Positions 52,808-60,231 of a DNA stretch of 64,000 nucleotides are shown piece after piece. The notes beneath the pieces were generated by a model, which did no database searches, was not told the DNA's origin, and was given only the letters and a program-made list of their open reading frames with translations. The stretch is taken from contig CACZJZ010000004.1 in NCBI GenBank assembly GCA_902781655.1, forward strand, positions 62,001-126,000, written 5' to 3'. This DNA comes from an uncultured Lachnospiraceae bacterium. GTDB lineage: Bacteria; Bacillota; Clostridia; Lachnospirales; Lachnospiraceae. A program made the translations under genes and the position numbers. The stretch's first letter is position 1; every line of letters begins with the position of its first letter.

Positions 52808-52836
52808 TTCACATATTAATCGTGCAGTGTTATACC
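52808..52836 (+). promoter_or_regulatory. Promoter of the tiny-ORF transcription unit
   Basis: TTCACA (52808-52813), a 17-base spacer and TATACC (52831-52836) with TG one base upstream. A second -10-like TATAAT is at 52796-52801. Confidence 0.42.
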
Positions 52837-52928
52837 ATAATCAGAGCAAGAGGAGCAGAAGAATAGCTTCTCAATATCATAGACAAAGGACGAGCAGGGG
52901 AAAGTCCTGTTCCAGAAAGGAGTTCATT

Positions 52929-53009
52929 ATGAAATTCTTTAAGGAAATCGCATCGTTTCTGAAGACCTATGGAGATCAGTTCGAGAATCATATGTATATC
53001 GGAAAATGA
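52929..53009 (+). CDS. Possible 26-residue small protein
   Basis: ATG at 52929 with AAAGGAG six bases upstream. The peptide is MKFFKEIASFLKTYG followed by DQFENHMYIGK: an amphipathic helix-like N-terminus and a polar tail. It is not a family I recognise. The frame is open upstream to 52827, but only this ATG has a ribosome site. It is the first of three tiny ORFs between a promoter and a strong terminator on the plus strand. Coding status needs ribosome profiling or conservation. Confidence 0.4.
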   Translation: MKFFKEIASFLKTYGDQFENHMYIGK

Positions 53010-53059
53010 CAGCTCCGTCATCCGTACCCGCTGATCTCCGTGTGCGGGGGAGATGGCCT

Positions 53060-53110
53060 GTGAGTACCAATAACGAGGTAAGAAAACTCGACAAACGAGG
53101 ATTGAAGTAA
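53060..53110 (+). CDS. Possible 16-residue peptide, GTG start
   Basis: MSTNNEVRKLDKRGLK, with GGAG seven bases before the GTG. That ribosome site is inside a hairpin (53034-53039 with 53049-53054), so translation would depend on opening the stem, for example by ribosomes finishing the 26-residue ORF. Very short; could be chance. Confidence 0.2.
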   Translation: MSTNNEVRKLDKRGLK

Positions 53111-53152
53111 ATGAAATCATGGATTCATTCCGATCGAACGGATATCCAATGA
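53111..53152 (+). CDS. Possible 13-residue peptide
   Basis: MKSWIHSDRTDIQ; the ATG begins directly after the stop of the 16-residue ORF (TAAATG), an arrangement of coupled genes. It ends at the foot of the terminator. Weak evidence. Confidence 0.15.
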   Translation: MKSWIHSDRTDIQ

Positions 53153-53192
53153 TCCCCGACACAGACGATTCATTCTGATGCCGGGGATTTTT
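53152..53192 (+). terminator. Intrinsic terminator of the tiny-ORF unit
   Basis: ATCCCCG/CGGGGAT arms (53152-53158, 53182-53188), an inner CAGA/TCTG pairing and TTTTT. Oriented for plus-strand transcription and lying before the convergent MATE gene. Confidence 0.8.
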
Positions 53193-53242
53193 ATGCCCTG
53201 CTTTTGCATATCCATACCGCATTTCCCGATGCCAGTCTCTAG

Positions 53243-54628
53243 TCAGTGTTCGATCTTTTCTCTCTCGTTCTCCGCTGTGCTTTCCATTCCGGCCAGGATC
53301 CGCGGAAAACGTCTGACAAACAGAAGCGTACAGATCGCGGCTGCCGTGCCGTCCGCGACAGCCTCGGCGCCGTAAATCCCCATCACACCAAAAAAGTGCG
53401 GCAGAATGAGCGCGAGCGGCACCAGCAGGAACACCTTCCTCAGTAGTGCGATAAATACGGAGATCTTCGCCTGATTGAGCGCAACAAACGTATTCTGGCA
53501 GGCACGCTGCAGGCCGAAGATCGTCATCCCGAGGAGGAAAACCGGCATCACCCGGCGAACGACGGCGATGAGCGCCGGATCCGATGTGAAGATACGCGCA
53601 ATCAGTCCCGGATTCAGAATCATGAACAGAAACAGAGCAAAATTATAGCTGGCCATGACAGTCATGACCACCCGGACACCCTGCCTGACGCGGTCTCTGT
53701 CCCCATGTCCATAGTTGTAGCTGAGTACCGGACTCGCTCCCTGCCCGAAGCCCTGCAGCGGTATACTCACCATCTGCATGGCACTTTGCATGATGGTGAG
53801 CGCGCTGACATAAATATCTCCAAAGGAGCGCAGCCCGCTGTTCATGACAAGTCCGATGAGGCTCTCCGTGCTCGTCATCACAAAAGGAGAGACTCCGAGC
53901 GCCAGCATCTCCTGGACAATTTCCTTTTCCGGCTTCATTCTGCCCGGAGAAATCCGGAGCGCCGCCTTCGGAGAGAACAGGCTGTGCAGAATGATCCCCG
54001 CGCTGATTCCCTGCGAGATCACCGAGGCAGCTGCCGCACCGACCACTCCCATGCCGGCGCCGAACATCAGAATCGGATCCAGCACAATGTTGATCCCGGC
54101 GCCCACAGACACCGCCGCCATCGAGAGCGCCGGCTTCCCCTGTATATTCAGAAAAGCGGCCAGACCCGTGTTCACCATGACAAAAAATGTTCCCGTCAGA
54201 TATACGGACAGATACGATTCCGCATAGGGAAGCGTCGCCGCGGACGCGCCGACTGCGAGGAGAATGGGACGAAGGAACAGATAGATCGGCACCATCGTCA
54301 GTGCCGTAAACAGGATCAGCAGCGTCATTCCCTGGCTCAGAATCCGGCCGGCGCGATCCCGGTCTCCCTGTCCCAGCGCGATGGAGGCAATCGGTGCGCC
54401 GCCTCCTCCGACAAACTGGGCAAATGCCGACACCAGAATGATCACCGTGCTGCAGACACCTACCCCTGCGAGTGCGTCCGCGCCGACATCCGGAATATGG
54501 CCGATATAAATCCGGTCCACTATGCTGTACAGCAGATTCACCAGCTGCGCCGCCACGCACGGCAGTGCCATCTTACCCATGAGCGGCCACATCGGCGCTG
54601 TTGCAAATTCCCTGTCAAAATTCTTCAT
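53243..54628 (-). CDS. MATE family efflux transporter
   Basis: 461 residues with about twelve hydrophobic helices. MATE motifs include PLMGKMALPCVAAQLVNLLYSIVDRIYIGHI at the N-terminus, the GGGGAPIASIALGQGD loop, and a second-half repeat around SPFVMTSTESLIGLVMNSGL and PLQGFGQGASPVLSYNYGHGD. It exports cationic or unknown organic compounds with sodium or proton coupling. It stands alone; upstream lie 219 bases with a terminator for the next gene and an inverted repeat. Confidence 0.92.
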   Translation of the reverse strand: MKNFDREFATAPMWPLMGKMALPCVAAQLVNLLYSIVDRIYIGHIPDVGADALAGVGVCSTVIILVSAFAQFVGGGGAPIASIALGQGDRDRAGRILSQGMTLLILFTALTMVPIYLFLRPILLAVGASAATLPYAESYLSVYLTGTFFVMVNTGLAAFLNIQGKPALSMAAVSVGAGINIVLDPILMFGAGMGVVGAAAASVISQGISAGIILHSLFSPKAALRISPGRMKPEKEIVQEMLALGVSPFVMTSTESLIGLVMNSGLRSFGDIYVSALTIMQSAMQMVSIPLQGFGQGASPVLSYNYGHGDRDRVRQGVRVVMTVMASYNFALFLFMILNPGLIARIFTSDPALIAVVRRVMPVFLLGMTIFGLQRACQNTFVALNQAKISVFIALLRKVFLLVPLALILPHFFGVMGIYGAEAVADGTAAAICTLLFVRRFPRILAGMESTAENEREKIEH

Positions 54629-54716
54629 CTCATCTGCTTTCCATCACGTATCATGGCTAATGGCTCGTCGCTTTCCATCTCGTGCTCCGCACTCGATGAT
54701 GGGCGGTCGCCATAGC

Positions 54717-54744
54717 CATGCTTTGCAAGCAAGCTTGCAGCATG
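54717..54744. repeat. Inverted repeat upstream of the MATE gene
   Basis: CATGCT-(TT)-GCAAGC and GCTTGCAGCATG separated by two bases, a near-perfect palindrome about 90 bases before the MATE start. It could be an operator for a dimeric repressor. GGCTCGTCGC also occurs twice nearby (about 54662 and 54751). Confidence 0.45.
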
Positions 54745-54765
54745 TCTACTGGCTCGTCGCCTTCA

Positions 54766-54803
54766 CAAAAAGGCGGCTGCTCCCGAAGAGCTGACGCCGC
54801 CTT
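54766..54803 (-). terminator. Intrinsic terminator of the group B hydrogenase gene
   Basis: AAGGCGGC/GCCGCCTT arms (54796-54803, 54770-54777) with an inner stem, then a T-run on the minus strand; 45 bases after the stop. Confidence 0.88.
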
Positions 54804-54847
54804 ACATTCCCTTGCATTATTTTGCTGCTCTGGCTACAGCCCGGCAG

Positions 54848-56326
54848 TTATACTTCCTCTCCGCGATGCATCCGCACGTGCTCCGCGTCCTGCATCTTCA
54901 GATTCTCATGCACCTCTCGCTTGTCCGCCCGACCAATCATCGCATCGCGGTCCTTGGTGAGCTCCTGCAGAGTTCTCTGGCGGCTCGGTCCCTGGACACA
55001 GCCGCCCTCGCAGGCCATGCCTTCCATAAATTTCTCCGGCAGCCGTCCCATCTTCATCAGCGTGAGCGCCGTCTTGCATTCCGCCGCGCCATTGGCGACC
55101 TTGACCTTCAGATTTGATGTGTCGACGCCCCGCTCCTTCATGCACTGCAGCACAGCGCCCGCGACACCGGCGCTGTTGCCGAACCGCTTGCCGAAGACCG
55201 ATGCCTGCTGTGTGAACTCCTCCACCGGCTCCAGATCAATTCCCTTGCCCTGCAGCATCTGGAACGCCTCGTCGAACGTCAGTACATAGTCCGCGTTGCC
55301 GGAAATGCTGGTGTCAAGGATCTCGCTCTTCTTTGCCTGGCAGGGTCCGATAAACACCGTAATGGCGTCAGGCTCTTTTTCCTTGATCATGCGGGAGACC
55401 GCGCACATCGGGCTGACTGTCGTGGAAATCTTGTCATTCAGCTCCGGGAAATGCTTGTGAATCATATTGACGAACGCGGGGCAGCAGGATGTCGTCTTGC
55501 CCTCTCCGGCTTCCATCGCCTCAGCCCACTCGTCCGCCTCGGCTGCGGCCGTCAGATCGCCGCCCAGTCCTACCTCGAGCAGATCGGCAAAGCCGGCCTT
55601 TTTGAGTGCCGCTCTCCAGGAATCCACCGTGATATCCTTGCCATACTGCCCCTCGACGGCGGGTGCGATCATGGCGTAGACCTTCTCCCCGGCGCGGATC
55701 ATATTGATGACATCGACGATGAAGGTCTTCGCGCCGATCGCGCCGAACGGGCACGCATGAATGCAGTGGCCGCACTGGATGCACTTGCTCTCATCGATCT
55801 GGCAGAGTCCGGATTCCGGATCCATCGTGATTGCGCCGACCGGGCAGGCCTTCTTGCAGGGACGGACCAGATCCACAATGGCTCCGTAAGGGCAGGCGCG
55901 GGAGCACATGCCGCACTCCTTGCACTTCGCCGGATCAATATGCGCGCGGTTCTTGTTTCCGTCGTGTGAGAAGGATATCGCGCCGAACCGGCAGGAATTA
56001 TAGCAGGCTTGTCCGAGACAGCCGTGACAGTTGTCCGTCACCGTGTAGGAGGACAGCGGGCAGTCGTCGCACGCCGCCGGGATGACCTGCACAATATTGG
56101 TTGTGTCCTTCGTTCCCGGGCACATGCCGCGTGCCATCCGGACTCTCTCCCGGATGATCTCCCGCTCGCGGTAGATGCAGCAGCGATATTGCGCGTGCGG
56201 TCCCGGGATCATCTCCTCCGGCAGATTCTCTTTCTTTTCCTCGAGTTCGCCGTTCCATGCGAGTTTCGCCACTTCATAGAACACCCTCTGGGTGATGTCG
56301 AAGGTTGTCTTGTCATTCGTAACCAT
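54848..56326 (-). CDS. [FeFe] hydrogenase, group B, monomeric with ferredoxin-type domains
   Basis: 492 residues, cytoplasmic. The N-terminal part has a Cys-rich region (ACDDCPLSSYTVTDNCHGCLGQACYNSC) and 4Fe-4S motifs CKECGMCSRACP and CIQCGHCIHACP. The H-cluster domain has the three signatures: TSCCPAFVNMI, IGPCQAKKSE and EGMACEGGCVQGP. The arrangement fits group B enzymes of Clostridia, which evolve or oxidise hydrogen with ferredoxin; direction is not settled. ATG 56326 has AAGGAGG upstream. It has its own promoter overlapping a Rex-like site, and a terminator. It lies just downstream of the sensory hydrogenase operon. Confidence 0.93.
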   Translation of the reverse strand: MVTNDKTTFDITQRVFYEVAKLAWNGELEEKKENLPEEMIPGPHAQYRCCIYREREIIRERVRMARGMCPGTKDTTNIVQVIPAACDDCPLSSYTVTDNCHGCLGQACYNSCRFGAISFSHDGNKNRAHIDPAKCKECGMCSRACPYGAIVDLVRPCKKACPVGAITMDPESGLCQIDESKCIQCGHCIHACPFGAIGAKTFIVDVINMIRAGEKVYAMIAPAVEGQYGKDITVDSWRAALKKAGFADLLEVGLGGDLTAAAEADEWAEAMEAGEGKTTSCCPAFVNMIHKHFPELNDKISTTVSPMCAVSRMIKEKEPDAITVFIGPCQAKKSEILDTSISGNADYVLTFDEAFQMLQGKGIDLEPVEEFTQQASVFGKRFGNSAGVAGAVLQCMKERGVDTSNLKVKVANGAAECKTALTLMKMGRLPEKFMEGMACEGGCVQGPSRQRTLQELTKDRDAMIGRADKREVHENLKMQDAEHVRMHRGEEV

Positions 56327-56465
56327 AAACTCCTCCTTGGAATGCGGTTGCTTCTGCAAAACGCAAAGTCTGCTCCGCCGCGCCTGCTCAGACGCCGGTG
56401 CATTCCATTCCCGGCATGGCGGCGTTTATTGCTTCCGGGCGTCTGCCCGGCCTGTTTCCACAGGT

Positions 56466-56483
56466 ATGATAATTGATTAACAA
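56466..56483 (-). promoter_or_regulatory. Rex-like redox operator overlapping the hydrogenase -10 box
   Basis: Minus-strand TTGTTAATCAATTATCAT. The Rex consensus TTGTTAA-N4-TTAACAA is matched exactly in the first half and at five of seven positions in the second. Overlap with the -10 box would let NAD-bound Rex block transcription and NADH relieve it. Confidence 0.5.
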
Positions 56484-56494
56484 TCTTCCTTCAA
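56466..56494 (-). promoter_or_regulatory. Promoter of the group B hydrogenase
   Basis: Minus-strand TTGAAG (56489-56494), a 17-base spacer, TATCAT (56466-56471). Leader about 130 bases, with a CCGGGC/GCCCGG hairpin. Confidence 0.65.
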
Positions 56495-56571
56495 GCGGAA
56501 AGCGGCTGTCCCGCTGTACATATTTCTGAACAAAGGCGGACAACCGTTCATCTGTCAGAGACACTGGTCTG

Positions 56572-57753
56572 CTAGTACAAATGCAGTTCAGTCGGCCGAC
56601 CGATTGCCCTGAGCGCATCTGTCAGCTGCCTCGTCAGATTCTGGCGCATGCCCAGCTCCAGCGGCAGATCCGGATTCTGATAGGCGGCGTTCACCGCCGT
56701 GCCAACATACAGCACTACGCTCGTGCACTCCTCGATGAACACCCGGGCGATCCGCGCCGCCGCGTTTGGCGCATCCAGCTTGCGGAAGAAATCCCGGTTC
56801 ACCCTGCTCGTGTCCGCGTACTCCCGGATGAGGCGGATCACCTCCGCCAGCGTGAGTACGCCCTCCGTCACCAGATCGATGCCCTCGATCTCTCCCATCG
56901 GCGGAATGTCCGCGTCCTCGTAATCCAGAGACACCTGCAGCGGTCGTCCGAGTACACGGGACACAATCGTCGCGCTCGTCCCTCCGGACACAATCCGGGT
57001 CACACTGTCATCCCCGGACATGAACTCCCGCACCATTTTCTCGTCGTCGTCCGGATTTTTGGCCGGTCCCGTCATAAGGTGCACGACCTTCTCCTCTGTC
57101 ACGCGGATGCAGGCGACCGTGGTATCATCCCCCGGCCTTCCGTCGTACAGCTCGCTGCAGGCATCACAGAGCCGGATAGCCTGCCGCATCGGCGACTTCC
57201 CTTTCTTCCAGCTCTTCAGGGCAAAATCCGCGATCTCCTCCCACGGCCATCCGAAGCTGTTCTTCTGTCCGACGCCGGCATGAATCGTCCCGTCGCTCAT
57301 CAGAAGAAAGGTGTCCCCGGTTTTCACCGTGAACCGGTAATCATTGACTACTTTCCCATGCGCGACACGCTCATGATGCGGAATCCGGAGAACCCTTCCG
57401 TCCCGGATAAAGACGCACTCCGGATTCTCATACTCAATCAGCGTCGCCCGCCCGTCGTGGAAAATCTGGAGCACCGTGAAGGTCGAATAGGATACATGCG
57501 TCACCGGATCGTTGGGAAGGGTATCCACCACCGTCTCCACACACTCGTCAAGGTGTGCGCCCTCCTCCAGCATTCTGGCAAAAATCTGGCTTGTCAGCGT
57601 CGACAGCATGTTGGCGCGCACGCCGCTGCCCATACCGTCCGCCAGCACCACAATATCCGAATCCCTCCGGTGCACGATCTGCACACGGTCGCCGCAGAGA
57701 ATTTCGCCGTAGTGGTTCAGGCTCTTATATGCGATTTCCGTCGTGACACTCAT
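56572..57753 (-). CDS. SpoIIE-type PP2C serine phosphatase
   Basis: 393 residues. The N-terminal approximately 220 residues are a PP2C/SpoIIE phosphatase domain: GDRVQIVHRRDSDIVVLADGMGSGVRAN (metal-binding Asp-Gly), FLLMSDGTIHAG and GRPGDDTTVACIRV. The C-terminal approximately 160 residues (DDSVTRIVSGGTSATIVSRVLGRPL onward) form a separate, unassigned domain. ATG 57753 has GGAGG four bases upstream; the frame is open to 57795. It follows the sensory hydrogenase by 54 bases. Such phosphatases are regularly encoded with group C hydrogenases and are thought to transmit their signal; the target protein is unknown. Confidence 0.88.
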   Translation of the reverse strand: MSVTTEIAYKSLNHYGEILCGDRVQIVHRRDSDIVVLADGMGSGVRANMLSTLTSQIFARMLEEGAHLDECVETVVDTLPNDPVTHVSYSTFTVLQIFHDGRATLIEYENPECVFIRDGRVLRIPHHERVAHGKVVNDYRFTVKTGDTFLLMSDGTIHAGVGQKNSFGWPWEEIADFALKSWKKGKSPMRQAIRLCDACSELYDGRPGDDTTVACIRVTEEKVVHLMTGPAKNPDDDEKMVREFMSGDDSVTRIVSGGTSATIVSRVLGRPLQVSLDYEDADIPPMGEIEGIDLVTEGVLTLAEVIRLIREYADTSRVNRDFFRKLDAPNAAARIARVFIEECTSVVLYVGTAVNAAYQNPDLPLELGMRQNLTRQLTDALRAIGRPTELHLY

Positions 57754-57807
57754 GCTGCCTCCGGCCCGCTCTCCGGAAAGCCTTGCCTGCTTCATCCCGC
57801 AGACGGC

Positions 57808-59766
57808 TTATTCCTTCTTCTGATACTTTTCCACGATGTGATATTTTTTTACCGGATTTGCCGGATTGCGCTTTTCAGCCGCCACATCGAGATTCAGTCC
57901 GTCAAGGCGGACAGAACTGACAGTATGCTGACCGGCCGGCTCCGCTGTGCCGCTCTCTGTGCTCTCCACCGTCTGGCCATCCATGCCGTCGCCCTCCGCG
58001 CGGATGGAATCGCACAGCCTCGTCAGGGTTGTCTTCGTCTCCGCCGTGGTTTCTCCCAGCAGGGAAGCGATCTTCTGCGCCGTGATCATCTGCTCCCGGA
58101 TGACCTTGCCCGCCAGATTCATATAATGCAGACGGTTCTCATATTCCTCGCGCGCCTTCTTCTCCTGTCCGGTGATGTCCGTGATCGTCATCAGGACACA
58201 ATCCTGCTTCGGAATATAGACGATGTTCTGCAGGGTGATCAGCCCGTAGGCCGGATAGGATACCTTACAGCCGTGTACGCCCGTTTCCGTCTCAAAGACG
58301 CGCTGCACGCCGGACGGATCGATGAGATCGCCAAGCTTCCGGGTCAGGGCGTCGGCTCTGGAGACGCCGAAAAATTTTTCCCCGATATCGGAGTACTCGA
58401 GAATCTGCAGATCGCGGCTCACCATAATCACGGCATTGGGACTTTCCTGGAGAATCATATTCGCCATGGATTCCGCCTTCTGGTGCATGTACGGAATACA
58501 CATGTCGAGCTCCGCTTTCCCCTGAAAGACCGCAACTGCCTTATCGCGGCAGGAGCGGTATCCGCAGGCGCCGCAGTTCAGCTCATCCTCCGGTTTGAAT
58601 TTCCCGATTTTGGCGAGAATCTCCCGGATCTGCTCCTCCGTCGGAACCGGATCGTGCAGGGACCGGTCCTCGAACGTCTTGGAGAAATCCAGGCCTTCCA
58701 TCAGCCTGCGCACCGTTTCCTCCGATGCCGCCTGCTTGGGGATCGCCTCGCTCATATCCAGCTTGATCTTATATTTGTAGACGTCCCTGTCGTCCACCGC
58801 GGGCCCCTTGATGCAGCCGTCCGCGCACATATTCATCTCAATGAAGCAGCCGGACACGCCGCCCGCTTCCATATCGTGGCACAGGTCGATGCAGTCCTGT
58901 GCGCCGTGTACATAGAATTTGCGGTAATGGCTCCACGTGCCGTCCGGGCGCTGCGCATCCCAGACGCCGCTCCTGGCCTGCTCCTCCGGGTGATTGAGCG
59001 TCTCACTGAACAGAGTGGCCCGAACGGATTTCAGGACTCCGCCCGTCACCGGATAGAGCCGGTTGATACTCGGGTCCATGGCGAACGGCGTGTCGTCGCA
59101 CGCGCCGATGTCGATATGCTTCTCCGCGAGCCAGCTCTCCAGATCCTCGAAGGTGAGGACCGCATCAATATATCCGGCGTGGCGCGGATCGCGGGCCTCC
59201 CTCTTTTTGGCGATGCAGGGGCCGGCGAACACGACCTTCACGCCTGGCATTCTCCGCTTGATCAGCATCCCGGACGCAATCATCGGGGAGACGACCGGTG
59301 CCAGATACTTCACCAGCGACGGATGGTACATCTCGATCAGGTTATTCACGCTCGGGCAGCAGGTCGTGATGATGTTCTCCATCCTCCCCTCGCGGATCAG
59401 GCGGACATACTCCCTCGTCACCACGGCGGCTCCCTCGGACGTCTCCGCCACATCGGCAAATCCCAGCCGCATCATCGCATTCCGCACCTGGCCGATCGTC
59501 CGATATTTGAGCAATCCCGCATAAGAAGGAGCCAGCGTGAGCACCACCTTCTGCCCCGCAGCGATCATCGCCTTCACCTCTCCCAGCTCGGAGGACAAAG
59601 TCTTGGCCGACTGCGGGCACACCTGAAGACAGCGGCCACACAGGATACAGTGGCTGCCGATGATCTCCGCCCGCTCGTTCCGGATTGCGATGGCCTTCAC
59701 GGTACAGTTGCGGACACACTTATAGCAGTGCTTGCACTTGGTGGAATTAAACTCAATGATTCTCAT
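57808..59766 (-). CDS. Sensory [FeFe] hydrogenase, group C, with PAS domain
   Basis: 652 residues. Two 4Fe-4S clusters at the N-terminus (CKHCYKCVRNC, CILCGRCLQVCP). H-cluster signatures: TTCCPSVNN, AGPCIAKKRE and EMNMCADGCIKGPA; the first lacks the Ser-Cys-Cys of catalytic groups, as in group C. Then a CGACGYRSCRDKAVAV Fe-S motif (about residue 395) and a PAS domain (ESPNAVIMVSRDLQILEYSDIGEKFFG) ending in a charged tail. This is the HydS architecture, thought to sense hydrogen or redox state. No ribosome site precedes ATG 59766; eight bases separate it from the upstream gene, so it is probably translationally coupled. Confidence 0.93.
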   Translation of the reverse strand: MRIIEFNSTKCKHCYKCVRNCTVKAIAIRNERAEIIGSHCILCGRCLQVCPQSAKTLSSELGEVKAMIAAGQKVVLTLAPSYAGLLKYRTIGQVRNAMMRLGFADVAETSEGAAVVTREYVRLIREGRMENIITTCCPSVNNLIEMYHPSLVKYLAPVVSPMIASGMLIKRRMPGVKVVFAGPCIAKKREARDPRHAGYIDAVLTFEDLESWLAEKHIDIGACDDTPFAMDPSINRLYPVTGGVLKSVRATLFSETLNHPEEQARSGVWDAQRPDGTWSHYRKFYVHGAQDCIDLCHDMEAGGVSGCFIEMNMCADGCIKGPAVDDRDVYKYKIKLDMSEAIPKQAASEETVRRLMEGLDFSKTFEDRSLHDPVPTEEQIREILAKIGKFKPEDELNCGACGYRSCRDKAVAVFQGKAELDMCIPYMHQKAESMANMILQESPNAVIMVSRDLQILEYSDIGEKFFGVSRADALTRKLGDLIDPSGVQRVFETETGVHGCKVSYPAYGLITLQNIVYIPKQDCVLMTITDITGQEKKAREEYENRLHYMNLAGKVIREQMITAQKIASLLGETTAETKTTLTRLCDSIRAEGDGMDGQTVESTESGTAEPAGQHTVSSVRLDGLNLDVAAEKRNPANPVKKYHIVEKYQKKE

Positions 59767-59774
59767 GGGATGAT

Positions 59775-60023
59775 TCAGGCGCTGACTCTGGTCATGATTT
59801 CATTTTGGAAAAAGTCCTCGGTAGTCTCCGGTGACAGCGAGTACAGGGTATCGCCGATGGTCACGCAGACAGCATGCTGGCAGTTCCCGGTGCAGAAGGA
59901 TCCGCTGAGGGACACCTTATCCTCCAGATGGTTCTCCGCGATCAGCTTCTTGAGGCGTGCGATCACCTCCTTGGACCCCTTCATATGGCAGGCACTTCCA
60001 ATACAGATCGATACGTTCAGCAT
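59775..60023 (-). CDS. NuoE-like thioredoxin-fold [2Fe-2S] ferredoxin
   Basis: 82 residues. Two cysteine pairs of the NuoE/TRX-like [2Fe-2S] fold: CIGSACHMKG and CTGNCQHAVC. It would pass electrons to or from the sensory hydrogenase encoded next. ATG 60023 has AAGGAGG eight bases upstream. First gene of the ferredoxin-HydS-PP2C operon. Confidence 0.9.
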   Translation of the reverse strand: MLNVSICIGSACHMKGSKEVIARLKKLIAENHLEDKVSLSGSFCTGNCQHAVCVTIGDTLYSLSPETTEDFFQNEIMTRVSA

Positions 60024-60143
60024 AGGTATTTCCTCCTTGCAGGATTACGTTTTGATATACCGCCTCTGTCTTCCGGGCGAAGCACAAGAACTTCCCCCTT
60101 TTTCCGCAGGCGGTCCGGTACAGCTAAGCAGATTTTACCACAG

Positions 60144-60168
60144 AAAAAGCGGGAAAAACATTTCCCGC
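60144..60168 (-). terminator. Intrinsic terminator after the ANTAR gene
   Basis: GCGGGAAA/TTTCCCGC arms (60161-60168, 60149-60156), a four-base loop and a T-run on the minus strand. It separates the glnA-ANTAR operon from the hydrogenase operon, whose likely -10 is an extended TGG-TAAAAT near 60135. Confidence 0.82.
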
Positions 60169-60231
60169 CTTCAAAATGCACTTTGTTGCCTGCTGTGAAT
60201 GCAGCAGCGGCATCCGGCTGCCCGGTCCGGA

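Larger units (their letters stand above)
52638..53242. other. Intergenic region aroF-MATE, with a plus-strand transcription unit
   Basis: 605 bases with AT content much higher than the surroundings in 52680-52840. It holds the aroF leader and promoter on the minus strand and, on the plus strand, a promoter, three tiny ORFs and a terminator, annotated separately. No match to tmRNA, RNase P RNA, SRP RNA or 6S RNA was apparent by eye. Confidence 0.6.

Noticed and set aside
52827-52928. 60-residue version of the small ORF
   Set aside because: No ribosome site at 52827 and an Arg/Ser-rich extension; the internal ATG at 52929 has a strong site.
52840-53195. RNase P RNA, tmRNA or 6S RNA
   Set aside because: GGGGAAAGTCC at about 52896 recalls the RNase P P4 motif, but the matching 3' elements are absent; no tmRNA tag or tRNA-like ends.
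56581-60198. 1205-codon plus-strand open frame
   Set aside because: Lies antisense to the hydrogenase operon genes, Arg/His-rich translation without any family motif; a by-product of high GC at third codon positions.
60181-60231. ANTAR hexaloop after the ANTAR gene
   Set aside because: A perfect CTGCTG/CAGCAG stem with six-base loop exists, but the loop CATTCA lacks A1 and G4.
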